A stretch of DNA of 6,158 nucleotides from Treponema sp. GTDB taxonomy: Bacteria; Spirochaetota; Spirochaetia; Treponematales; Breznakiellaceae. The position numbers were made by a program, and so were the translations under genes. Location: assembly GCA_009780285.1 (NCBI GenBank), contig WRAL01000097.1, forward strand, positions 1 to 6,158, given 5' to 3'. The notes under the pieces were generated by a model. It was not told the DNA's origin and did not search any database. It worked only from the letters and a program-made list of their open reading frames with translations. This document shows, one piece after another, positions 1-5,349 of the stretch (within the stretch, counting starts at the first letter, position 1; each line of letters opens with the position of its first letter).

Positions 1-142
1 GGTTCGTGATCTCGAAGCGGCTTATGCTGTCGCGCGCGATGCCCAGGAGGTCGGCCACGAGCTTCCTCAAAAGCCCCTGGTGCCGCGTGAACAGCAGCTT
101 GAACAGTATGTCCGTCCGGAACGTGTGCTTGAGCTTGGCCAT
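1..142 (-). CDS. Rpn-family (PD-(D/E)XK) recombination-promoting nuclease / putative transposase, N-terminal part
   Basis: Only the first 47 codons are inside the window; the rest lies beyond the left edge. The start is ATG at 142-140. It is preceded by an AAGGGGG ribosome binding site at 150-156 with 7 nt spacing. The protein begins MAKLKHTFRTDILFKLLF and continues with a leucine-rich helix (LLRKLVADLLGI) and then RFEITN. This pattern, a T/N-D-x-LFKxLF opening, a LL-x(2)-LVA-x-LLGI helix and an I/F-x-I-TN strand, is the typical N-terminus of Rpn/YhgA-like proteins (COG5464, PDDEXK_2). Known members are DNA endonucleases that promote RecA-independent recombination. The catalytic D...E/D-x-K residues would lie outside the window, so activity cannot be judged. 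The gene follows pssA in the same direction but is separated by a MITE-like element and about 240 bp, so it is probably transcribed alone. Assignment rests on remembered family resemblance over a short stretch. Confidence 0.72.
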   Translation of the reverse strand, partial: MAKLKHTFRTDILFKLLFTRHQGLLRKLVADLLGIARDSISRFEITN

Positions 143-162
143 CCAGCGTCCCCCTTGGGGTT

Positions 163-191
163 AATGTAGCGCTCTTCGCCCCGGTTTTCAA
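163..191 (-). promoter_or_regulatory. Candidate sigma70 promoter for the Rpn-family gene
   Basis: On the minus strand TTGAAA (186-191, 5/6 match to the -35 consensus) and TACATT (163-168, 4/6 match to the -10) are separated by exactly 17 bp. Initiation would fall near 156, which leaves a very short leader of about 14 nt that starts at the ribosome binding site. The spacing is ideal, but the -10 is weak. Confidence 0.35.
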
Positions 192-251
192 GGCCGCCTT
201 CCGCCTTAGGCAAGGAAGTCAATTTTCCCGGAAAATCAACCGCGGAGGACG

Positions 252-278
252 GGCCAATCCACCTGCGGCGGATTGGCC
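252..278. repeat. Inverted repeat / stem-loop, 9-bp perfect arms
   Basis: GGCCAATCC (252-260) and GGATTGGCC (270-278) are perfect inverted repeats around a 9-nt loop. There is no T tract on either side, so an intrinsic terminator is unlikely. It could be a regulator site or a fragment of an older repeat element; the role is unknown. Confidence 0.5.
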
Positions 279-382
279 TTGAGTTGCACGGAGGGAGAGC
301 GGGCGTTAGCGCGGTTTGCCGCAGAAGGGGATTTGCTCTGTGAAACTCCGTGGTAATGGCCAAAATTGATCTCCGTGCCGCC

Positions 383-492
383 CTAGTGTTCCGGAATATT
401 CGGTTTGCAAAATCGCAACGTTCGGTAACTCCTTGCCGGGCAAGGAGTTACCTCAACCTGCATACCGTCATTTGAATATTCCGGAACACTAG
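383..492 (+). mobile_element. MITE-like 110-bp miniature inverted-repeat element, copy 1
   Basis: The element has 19-bp perfect terminal inverted repeats, CTAGTGTTCCGGAATATTC at 383-401 and its reverse complement at 474-492. It has a central 29-nt palindrome (424-452) and no coding capacity. A second copy lies at 5346-5455 in the opposite orientation, of the same length and differing at 7 of 110 positions, which proves that this is a discrete repeated unit. Because CTAG at the ends is itself a palindrome, the target duplication could be TA (as for IS630/mariner-type elements, unit 384-491) or CTAG (as for the YTAR targets of IS5-type elements). No transposase is present here, so it would be non-autonomous. 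It is inserted in the stop codon of pssA (TAG at 491-489). Removing the element with one TA would leave the same stop codon, so the insertion is neutral for the protein. The parent transposon family is not identified. Confidence 0.85.
424..452. repeat. Central hairpin of MITE copy 1 (14-bp perfect stem)
   Basis: The arms 424-437 and 439-452 are perfectly complementary around a single central G, so the real loop will open to a few bases. The stem is GC-rich towards the centre. No T run follows directly on either strand, so it is not a standard terminator, although it is the only strong hairpin downstream of pssA. The equivalent hairpin in copy 2 (5386-5414) has four changes. Two of them exchange one C-G pair for T-A, one makes a G-T wobble, and one breaks a pair. 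Confidence 0.85.
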
Positions 493-1454
493 CCCTCTTC
501 CCCGTCCTTTTCCGCGAGATCTTCCGGCTGGGCGCGGCGCCTTTCCCGCGCGGCAAGGACAAGCCAGCGCGCCGGGCCGCAAAGGGCGAAAACAAAAAAG
601 CCCAGCAAAAGCGTTATCTGTATGTTCCACACCATAAGCGGAAGAACGAACAGGATCGCCAGAAAGGTCGAAAATCTTTTTTTGCCCAGCAGGATCATTT
701 TTAAAAGATGCGGATAGGGAATGCGCGTTACCATGAGAATGCCGGCGAAAAGCGCTACGAAGGGCAGGACAAGGATTATCGCGGCGTACAGCGTCCCGCT
801 GGGCGAAAAGAAGCGGCCGGCAAGCGCCGGCAGGAAATTCTGGTGAAAAACTATCAGGCTGACGATTATGCCGGCCGCCGGCGGCGAGGGAAGGCCGACA
901 AAGCCGCCGCGATCGTCGTCGGCCTTGTTCTCGACGTTGAAGCGCGCAAGGCGTATGATGGCGCACATCACGTACACCGCCGCGATCAGGTGCGCGATGC
1001 GCGCCGGCAAGGGCGCGACGCCCATTTCGGCGACCTGTCCCGAATACGCCTCGACGACTTTCAGCATCAGAAAGGCCGGCGCCACGCCGAAGGTTATCAC
1101 GTCGCAAAGGCTGTCAAGCTGCGCGCCGAAGCTGGAGGTGGATTTGCTGATCCGCGCGACGTGCCCGTCCAGCAGGTCGGCGAGCATCCCCAGCAGGATC
1201 AGGTAGCCGGAAAGCGCGAAAAACGAAAAGTTCGCCACCGGAAACATCTCCGATTCCCAGGAGGCGCCTAAGCCGTAGCTGGCAAGGCTTATGGACGCGA
1301 AGCCGCAAAGCCCGTTCGTAAGCGTTATGAGCGAGGGAAGCACGGCGATGTGCTTGAGCCTCCGCCTTTTGCGCGGGCTTTTTATTTGCGGGGCTTTCCC
1401 GCCCGCGTCTTTTAGGCGCCCGCCGCTTGGGCGCAGGGTTTTTCGCAGGGCCAT
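489..1454 (-). CDS. pssA: CDP-diacylglycerol--serine O-phosphatidyltransferase (phosphatidylserine synthase)
   Basis: This 321-aa integral membrane enzyme transfers a phosphatidyl group from CDP-diacylglycerol to L-serine, giving phosphatidylserine and CMP. The complete CDP-alcohol phosphatidyltransferase signature is present: D93-x2-D96-G97-x2-A100-R101-x8-G110-x3-D114-x3-D118, where the Asp residues bind the metal and D118 is the likely catalytic base. Before it stands the PS-synthase-type segment LPSLITLTNGLCGF (39-52). After it come RLARFN (168-173) and GLPSPPAA (187-194), typical of the membrane-bound subclass II. About seven or eight hydrophobic segments follow the basic N-terminus (1-34, rich in K/R); the C-terminus is a charged tail. 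It is somewhat longer than common family members (about 230-280 aa) because of these two ends. Start: ATG at 1454, 9 nt after the psd stop, with a modest purine-rich AGGCGG upstream. Coupled translation with psd is likely. The stop codon TAG is at the border of MITE copy 1. Confidence 0.93.
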   Translation of the reverse strand: MALRKTLRPSGGRLKDAGGKAPQIKSPRKRRRLKHIAVLPSLITLTNGLCGFASISLASYGLGASWESEMFPVANFSFFALSGYLILLGMLADLLDGHVARISKSTSSFGAQLDSLCDVITFGVAPAFLMLKVVEAYSGQVAEMGVAPLPARIAHLIAAVYVMCAIIRLARFNVENKADDDRGGFVGLPSPPAAGIIVSLIVFHQNFLPALAGRFFSPSGTLYAAIILVLPFVALFAGILMVTRIPYPHLLKMILLGKKRFSTFLAILFVLPLMVWNIQITLLLGFFVFALCGPARWLVLAARERRRAQPEDLAEKDGEEG

Positions 1455-1463
1455 TTTTTCCGC

Positions 1464-2141
1464 CTACCGCCCCCCATAAGAGCCAAGGCGGGTAAGACCG
1501 GCGCGAACCTTGTCGCCTATCTTCACCTCGACCTTAAATCCGGCGTCACTATATGGAAGATAAACCTCGGCGCGCGAGCCGAACTTGATCATCCCGAAGC
1601 GCTCGCCCTGCGCGTGCTCGCCGCCCGGCGCAGCCTCGCAGACTATGCGGCGCGCTATCGCCCCGCTGATCTGCCTGAGCATGATTTTTTCCCTCGGCTC
1701 GCAAAGCCTGGTCAAAAAAACCGAGTTCGATTCGTTTACCCTTCCGGAGTCGGCGGACATGGCGTTTTTGAACCGGCCTTTTTTGTAGGCCACCGATTCC
1801 ACGCGGGCGGCGCAGGGCATTCGGTTAAGATGCACGTTGAAGATGCTGAGAAACATGCCTATGCGCAGCGCGCGGCCGCCAAGCTCGGGAACTTCCGCCT
1901 CGCCTATGTCGGTTATCGTTCCGTCGGCCGGGGAAAGAAGCGCGAGGTCGTCGGCCGGAATTTCGCGCTCCGGATCGCGGAAGAACGCCAGCGCCCAGAC
2001 CAAAAAGGCGGCGAGCGCGATCAGCAGGACGATCAGCAGAACGCCGGAAAGAAAGACGCAGAGCGCGGCCTGGAGCGCCAGCGCCAGCGCCGGATATACG
2101 GCGACTTGGGGAAGCCCGTATCGGGTAAGCGGAATGCGCAT
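1464..2141 (-). CDS. psd: Phosphatidylserine decarboxylase proenzyme, short archaeal-type (PSD-A) subfamily
   Basis: The 225-aa proenzyme converts phosphatidylserine to phosphatidylethanolamine and CO2. A hydrophobic N-terminal anchor (about 15-53) leads into FFRDP (53-57), then SPADG (70-74), FNVHLNR (101-107), NESN (136-139) and IARRIVC (162-168), all of the family. The Gly-Ser pair in RFGMIKFGSR (G188-S189) is the expected self-cleavage site: the enzyme cuts itself there and Ser189 becomes the pyruvoyl cofactor on the small alpha chain (about 37 aa). D73, H104 and S189 fit the Asp-His-Ser set used in self-processing, by family analogy. The length matches the short subfamily and is clearly below the roughly 300 aa of the E. 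coli type. It sits 45 nt after dctQM and 9 nt before pssA, giving a complete two-step PE pathway. Start: ATG at 2141, the first possible in this frame; an ATG at 2148 is in another frame. No good Shine-Dalgarno is visible, so translation may be weak. Confidence 0.93.
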   Translation of the reverse strand: MRIPLTRYGLPQVAVYPALALALQAALCVFLSGVLLIVLLIALAAFLVWALAFFRDPEREIPADDLALLSPADGTITDIGEAEVPELGGRALRIGMFLSIFNVHLNRMPCAARVESVAYKKGRFKNAMSADSGRVNESNSVFLTRLCEPREKIMLRQISGAIARRIVCEAAPGGEHAQGERFGMIKFGSRAEVYLPYSDAGFKVEVKIGDKVRAGLTRLGSYGGR

Positions 2142-2186
2142 GCGCCATTGTAGCGCGCCGTCGCCGTCGCCGGCTACAGGCGGCAG

Positions 2187-4199
2187 CTACAGGCCCATTC
2201 CCCTTAAAAGCTCCGGCAGCCAGGTCGAAAACCAGGGAATGTAGGAGACAAGGAGCAGAACGAGCAGGCGCACCAGGAAAAAGGGAATCGCGTAGCTGCA
2301 AATGCGCATAAAGGGCAGGCCAAAGCGCGAGCTTGCCAGAAAAAGGTTTATCCCCACAGGGGGAGTGAGAAACCCTGCCTCGAGGTTCAGGATAAAAATC
2401 ACGCCCAAATGCACCGGATGTATGCCGTACTCGTATCCCAGCGGCACGACGAGCGGCAGCAGCACGAAAATCGCGGAGAACATGTCCACCACGCTGCCGA
2501 CCAGCAAAAGCGCGCCGTTAAGAAGAAGCAGGAAAACCACCGGCTCGCGTATCGCGCCGGTCATCCATGTGGTAAAGGCCTCCGGAACGCCGGAAAAAAC
2601 AAAGGCGTAGGAAAGCCCGCTCGCCATCGCCAAAATCACGAGCACGCTTCCCACCACGGGAATAGCCTTGGCGAAGATTTTGTGAAGCTCGCGGAGCGGG
2701 ATGTCCCTTTTGATAAAAACCTCGACGATGACGACGTACACCACCGAAACGGCGCTGGCCTGCAGCAGGGTTAGGCGGCCGGTGAAAAAGCCGGCGACCA
2801 AAAGCAGGGGCAAAAGGATTTCAAGAAGCGAGGCTCGAAGGGCCGCGAAAGCCTCGCGCGGTCCGACCTTCGGCGAGGACGTCGTCTGCGAAGCAGCCGT
2901 CGTCTGCGAAGCAGCCGTCGTCTGCGAAGCAGACGTTCGTTCGGCGGCCTTTGACTTGGACGCAAGCAGGGCGCCGACGGCTATGGTCGCCACCAAAAGA
3001 ATAAGGCCGGGGATAAAGGCGCCGGCGAAATAGTGTATCACCGTGTGCTCGGCCGGCACGTTCATAAAGTGCAGGATCATGCTGCTCGAGCTAAAGACAA
3101 GGATAATCGCAAGGCTGGGCGGAAACATCACGCCGGTGCCGCCGGCCGCCGTCACAAGGCCCATCGCCGCGCGATCCCTGTAGCCGTTTTTTTGGAAAAC
3201 CGCGTAGAGAATTCCGCCCAGCGCAAGGATCGTGACGCCGGATGCCCCGGTGAAGGACGAGAAAAAGGCGCTTATAAGGACCGCCACGACGACGATTCCG
3301 CCGGGAAGCCGGCCGAAAAAGGCCTGAAACGTCCGCACCAGCCTTTCCCCGGCCTTGCTTTCCGAAAGGAAAAATCCGGTCAGGGTAAAAAGCGGTATGG
3401 CTATAAGGTCCTGGCTTGTAAGCGCGTCGAAAACCGGGATGTGAAAGGCTTCGGGCTCCTGCCCCAGCGCCATCAGCATGATCGTGGCTATGCCGCCTAT
3501 GGCGGCGAAGATGGGCATTCCGGCCAGCGCCGCCGCGACGAGAAGGAGGATCGCCGGTACCTGCATGGAGGCCGCCGTGTCGTAGAGGAAATCCATCCAC
3601 GGCCACAAAACCTCCGGCGCGTCAAAAGGATTCGCCCCCCATATCAGTTTGGCGATGGCCGGAAGCGCCGCCGCCGTTCCAAGCAAAATCACCGCGAGGC
3701 CGGCGATCCGCTTCCCCCTTGACCTGAGGCCATGCGCGAAGCCCATCGCCATCGCGAAATAGCCAAGCGGCATGGCGGCGGCGAAAATCCACGTCGGAAC
3801 GGGGCCGATCGTCCGGCCCTGAAGCCCGATGCTGATATAGGGCAGAGTGTTCCAGCCCAAGATCGTCAGCAAAAAAACGACGAGCAGAACGCCGACAAGC
3901 TCTATCGCGCGCCTTATGCGCTCGCTTTTAACGTACTGCGCAAGCCCTATGGCGACGTGGCCCTTGGATACGGTGGCGAACATGGCGGCGAAAAAAACCA
4001 TGACAAGAAAAAAGTGAATCAAAAAGGCCCTGGAATGCGGCACAAAGACGTTGAACTGGCTAAGGATAAGCTCCGAAACCGGAATCAGGGCCAGAAGCGC
4101 GAGCGAGCCGTAGCACACCGCCTTGCATAGCACGTTGAGTCCTTTGCGGGCCGCCTTCCCCAGCCAGGGGATTGCGGCCCCGGGCAGATGGTTTGCCAT
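2187..4199 (-). CDS. dctQM: TRAP transporter permease, fused small (DctQ) and large (DctM) subunits
   Basis: This 670-aa inner membrane protein is the transport part of a tripartite ATP-independent (TRAP) importer driven by an ion gradient. Residues 1 to about 190 hold four or five hydrophobic helices (about 26-48, 58-75, 97-117, 134-155, 166-187) and correspond to DctQ. From about 215 on there is a full DctM with some 12 helices and the family landmarks SSFTGASGVT (314-323), TGVMFPPSLAII (355-366) and NLEAGFLTPPVGINLF (605-620). Fusion of Q and M is known in several TRAP systems. An unusual spacer with three SQTT-type repeats (423-440) lies in a loop between helices of the M part. The start is set to ATG at 4199, one base after the dctP stop codon, although no strong Shine-Dalgarno precedes it; translational coupling to dctP is likely. 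A TTG at 4226 would add 9 residues and overlap dctP, but it has no ribosome binding site either. The substrate cannot be told from the sequence. Confidence 0.93.
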   Translation of the reverse strand: MANHLPGAAIPWLGKAARKGLNVLCKAVCYGSLALLALIPVSELILSQFNVFVPHSRAFLIHFFLVMVFFAAMFATVSKGHVAIGLAQYVKSERIRRAIELVGVLLVVFLLTILGWNTLPYISIGLQGRTIGPVPTWIFAAAMPLGYFAMAMGFAHGLRSRGKRIAGLAVILLGTAAALPAIAKLIWGANPFDAPEVLWPWMDFLYDTAASMQVPAILLLVAAALAGMPIFAAIGGIATIMLMALGQEPEAFHIPVFDALTSQDLIAIPLFTLTGFFLSESKAGERLVRTFQAFFGRLPGGIVVVAVLISAFFSSFTGASGVTILALGGILYAVFQKNGYRDRAAMGLVTAAGGTGVMFPPSLAIILVFSSSSMILHFMNVPAEHTVIHYFAGAFIPGLILLVATIAVGALLASKSKAAERTSASQTTAASQTTAASQTTSSPKVGPREAFAALRASLLEILLPLLLVAGFFTGRLTLLQASAVSVVYVVIVEVFIKRDIPLRELHKIFAKAIPVVGSVLVILAMASGLSYAFVFSGVPEAFTTWMTGAIREPVVFLLLLNGALLLVGSVVDMFSAIFVLLPLVVPLGYEYGIHPVHLGVIFILNLEAGFLTPPVGINLFLASSRFGLPFMRICSYAIPFFLVRLLVLLLVSYIPWFSTWLPELLRGMGL
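2880..2933 (-). repeat. In-frame 18-bp tandem repeat, three units, inside dctQM
   Basis: Three head-to-tail 18-bp units occupy 2880-2897, 2898-2915 and 2916-2933. The first two are identical and the third differs at one base. On the coding strand they encode SASQTT-AASQTT-AASQTT (residues 423-440), a Ser/Thr/Ala/Gln-rich hydrophilic linker between transmembrane helices of the DctM part. The 18-bp unit keeps the reading frame when copies are gained or lost, so the array can vary by slippage without breaking the transporter. Confidence 0.92.
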
Positions 4200-4200
4200 G

Positions 4201-5232
4201 CTATTGCCCGCTTCTCGCCCTTTCAAGTATGGCGTTGATCCTGTTGTGCATGTCGCGATCGAAGGTATTGCCCAGAAGCGGCGGCATGGCCCTTTCCACC
4301 TCGCCGCGCCAAAGCGCCTGCTGCGCCGGAGTGGGCCTGTTTACCCTAAGCCCGTCGCGCTGCATGGCGCTGATCGCGTTCGCCGTGGTTCTCGGCATCG
4401 CCGCGTCGAATTCCAGGGCTATGCGCCGCGTGACGTCGATAATCGCGCGCTGCCGCTCCGGGCCAAGCCTGTCCCAGGTAACGCGGTTCATCACCAAGCC
4501 CCCCATGAAGGGCGCGATGGGCATGTCCAGCATGTGCCCGACCGTCCGGTGAAGCCCGAAAGGGGCAATGGCCGCCGGCGCCGTGTACAGGGCGCTTATC
4601 GCGCCGCTTGCGAGCATGGGCGCCATGTCGTTCGGCTCCCCGTCCACCAAGGTAAAGCCCATCCCCCGGAAAACGGTGTTCATGTTCTCGGTCTCCGAAC
4701 TGGAAGCGACGCGCATCCTTCGAAGGTCGTCCGGCGCCAGAACCTGCTCGCGCGAAAAAATATTCACCCAGCCGCCGCGCGACCAGGTGATGATGACGAA
4801 GTTCGTGCTCGAGCTTGCCTTCTGCTCCAAAAGGGGAAGGATCTCCCGCAGGACCAGATCAAGCTCGGCCTCGTTTCCGATCATAAAGGGAACGCTCAGG
4901 TTCATGACCTCCGGGACTATGTGCGCCAGCCCCAGCGAGGAAAAAAGCGCCGCCTGAAGGTGATTCGTGTTGAGGGAGGAAAGCATGCGCGCCTCGCTCC
5001 CTTCAAGCCCGTCGTGGATGACGCGGGTGCGCAGGGTATTGTTCGTGACCCTGGCCCACTCCGCCGCGATGCGATCGAGCGACCTTCCCCAGTCCGAATT
5101 CCTGGGGAGCATCGAGGCTATGCGTATCTCGATTGTTTCGCTGGCCGCGCCTCCGCGCTGGGCGAAAACCGCGCCCGGCGCAAGAAAGAGAAAGCCGAAG
5201 ATCACTGCAAAAATCAAGGCGTACTTTTTCAT
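4201..5232 (-). CDS. dctP: TRAP transporter substrate-binding protein, DctP family
   Basis: This 343-aa periplasmic receptor captures the substrate and delivers it to the DctQM permease. A clear Sec signal peptide is present: KK at 2-3, hydrophobic core 5-18, and an A-x-A-like end VFA before Q25, so cleavage after A24 by signal peptidase I is likely. There is no lipobox cysteine. The mature part shows the DctP course: IRIASMLP (36-43), NLSVPFMI (111-118), then the LRRMRVASS stretch (170-178), where R174 is a good candidate for the conserved arginine that binds a substrate carboxylate in most TRAP receptors. MGFTLVDGEPNDMAPMLASGAISALYTAP (191-219) follows, then the long C-terminal helices. The start is ATG at 5232, chosen for the signal peptide and the AAGGAGG site; a TTG at 5265 would add 11 residues in front of the signal. 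It is the first gene of the operon, and its stop codon is one base before dctQM. The ligand is unknown. Divergence from well-known C4-dicarboxylate or sialic acid receptors seems considerable. Confidence 0.92.
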   Translation of the reverse strand: MKKYALIFAVIFGFLFLAPGAVFAQRGGAASETIEIRIASMLPRNSDWGRSLDRIAAEWARVTNNTLRTRVIHDGLEGSEARMLSSLNTNHLQAALFSSLGLAHIVPEVMNLSVPFMIGNEAELDLVLREILPLLEQKASSSTNFVIITWSRGGWVNIFSREQVLAPDDLRRMRVASSSETENMNTVFRGMGFTLVDGEPNDMAPMLASGAISALYTAPAAIAPFGLHRTVGHMLDMPIAPFMGGLVMNRVTWDRLGPERQRAIIDVTRRIALEFDAAMPRTTANAISAMQRDGLRVNRPTPAQQALWRGEVERAMPPLLGNTFDRDMHNRINAILERARSGQ

Positions 5233-5249
5233 CTCCAAAAATCCTCCTT
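5233..5249 (-). promoter_or_regulatory. Ribosome binding site of dctP
   Basis: AAGGAGG (5243-5249, minus strand) is a full-length Shine-Dalgarno sequence 10 nt before the ATG at 5232. A second GGAG touches the start codon directly. This site decides in favour of ATG 5232 over the upstream TTG at 5265. It is by far the best ribosome binding site in the operon, in agreement with the high demand for a periplasmic receptor. Confidence 0.85.
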
Positions 5250-5298
5250 CAAAACCCCGTCCCAAGCGGCCAAGCGCATTCCAAGGGCGGCCGAGCCT

Positions 5299-5327
5299 AT
5301 TCTACCGGTGAGCGCCCGCGCGGTCAA
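5299..5327 (-). promoter_or_regulatory. Sigma70-type promoter of the dctP-dctQM-psd-pssA operon
   Basis: On the minus strand TTGACC (5322-5327; 5/6 of the -35 consensus) and TAGAAT (5299-5304; 5/6 of the -10 consensus) are separated by exactly 17 bp. Transcription should start near 5292, giving a leader of about 60 nt before dctP. The -35 box lies 18 bp inside the border of MITE copy 2, so the promoter belongs to the segment enclosed by the two elements and is not supplied by the element. A GC-rich spacer fits a housekeeping promoter without further visible control sites. Confidence 0.72.
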
Positions 5328-5337
5328 CAGCCCGCGC

Positions 5338-5349
5338 CCGGAACACTAG
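5338..5349 (+). repeat. Solo terminal-repeat fragment next to MITE copy 2
   Basis: CCGGAACACTAG is identical to the outer 12 bp of the right end of the element, and here it abuts the left end of copy 2, sharing the CTAG. The eight bases outside copy 2 (5338-5345) are therefore explained neither by a TA nor by a CTAG target duplication. Together with the first bases of copy 2 they make a 20-bp near-perfect palindrome (5338-5357). Most likely this is the remnant of an older or tandem element whose remaining part was lost. Confidence 0.65.

Larger units (their letters stand above)
143..382. other. Intergenic region between the Rpn gene and MITE copy 1
   Basis: No convincing gene is seen on either strand in these 240 bp. 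The stretch holds the candidate Rpn promoter and ribosome binding site. It also has a 10-bp palindrome CCCCAAGGGG at 151-160 that overlaps this ribosome binding site, a tandem 7-mer (AAGGCGG twice, near 195-208), a small palindrome with 7-bp arms (222-228 and 230-236), and the 9-bp stem-loop at 252-278 listed separately. None of these is followed by a T tract that would make an intrinsic terminator. Confidence 0.6.

Noticed and set aside
424..452. MITE hairpin as intrinsic terminator of the pssA operon
   Set aside because: No T run follows the stem directly on the minus strand; the nearest TTTT is about a dozen bases away. It may still hinder transcription, but it is not annotated as a terminator.
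448..1107. Minus-strand frame overlapping pssA that runs into MITE copy 1; a plus-strand frame 5133-5390 ends with nearly the same tail
   Set aside because: The common tail arises only because both frames read into copies of the same element. The pssA frame has the full catalytic motif, so these are shadow frames.
1476..1487. LGSY near the C-terminus of Psd as the self-cleavage Gly-Ser
   Set aside because: It resembles the LGST site of the long bacterial type. The short subfamily cuts at FGS in the motif FGMIKFGSR (G188-S189), and that motif is intact.
2880..2933. Short regular repeats as a CRISPR array
   Set aside because: The units are directly adjacent without spacers, only 18 bp long and in frame inside dctQM.
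3033..3722. Plus-strand open frames opposite dctQM (also 3732-4130 and 2409-2774)
   Set aside because: Their products are highly charged and low in hydrophobic core, mirror images of membrane-protein codons, without ribosome binding sites or family resemblance.
4224..4226. TTG as start of dctQM, overlapping dctP by 26 nt
   Set aside because: No Shine-Dalgarno precedes it, and the ATG at 4199 sits one base after the dctP stop, the usual layout for translational coupling. It cannot be excluded fully.
5263..5265. TTG as start of dctP
   Set aside because: It would place 11 residues in front of a standard signal peptide, whereas the strong AAGGAGG serves the ATG at 5232.
4123..5349. Long plus-strand open frame (408 codons) opposite dctP
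   Set aside because: It is antisense to a well-supported dctP with signal peptide, promoter and ribosome binding site. Its product is Arg/His/Pro-rich with no domain, as expected for an open complementary frame in GC-rich coding DNA.
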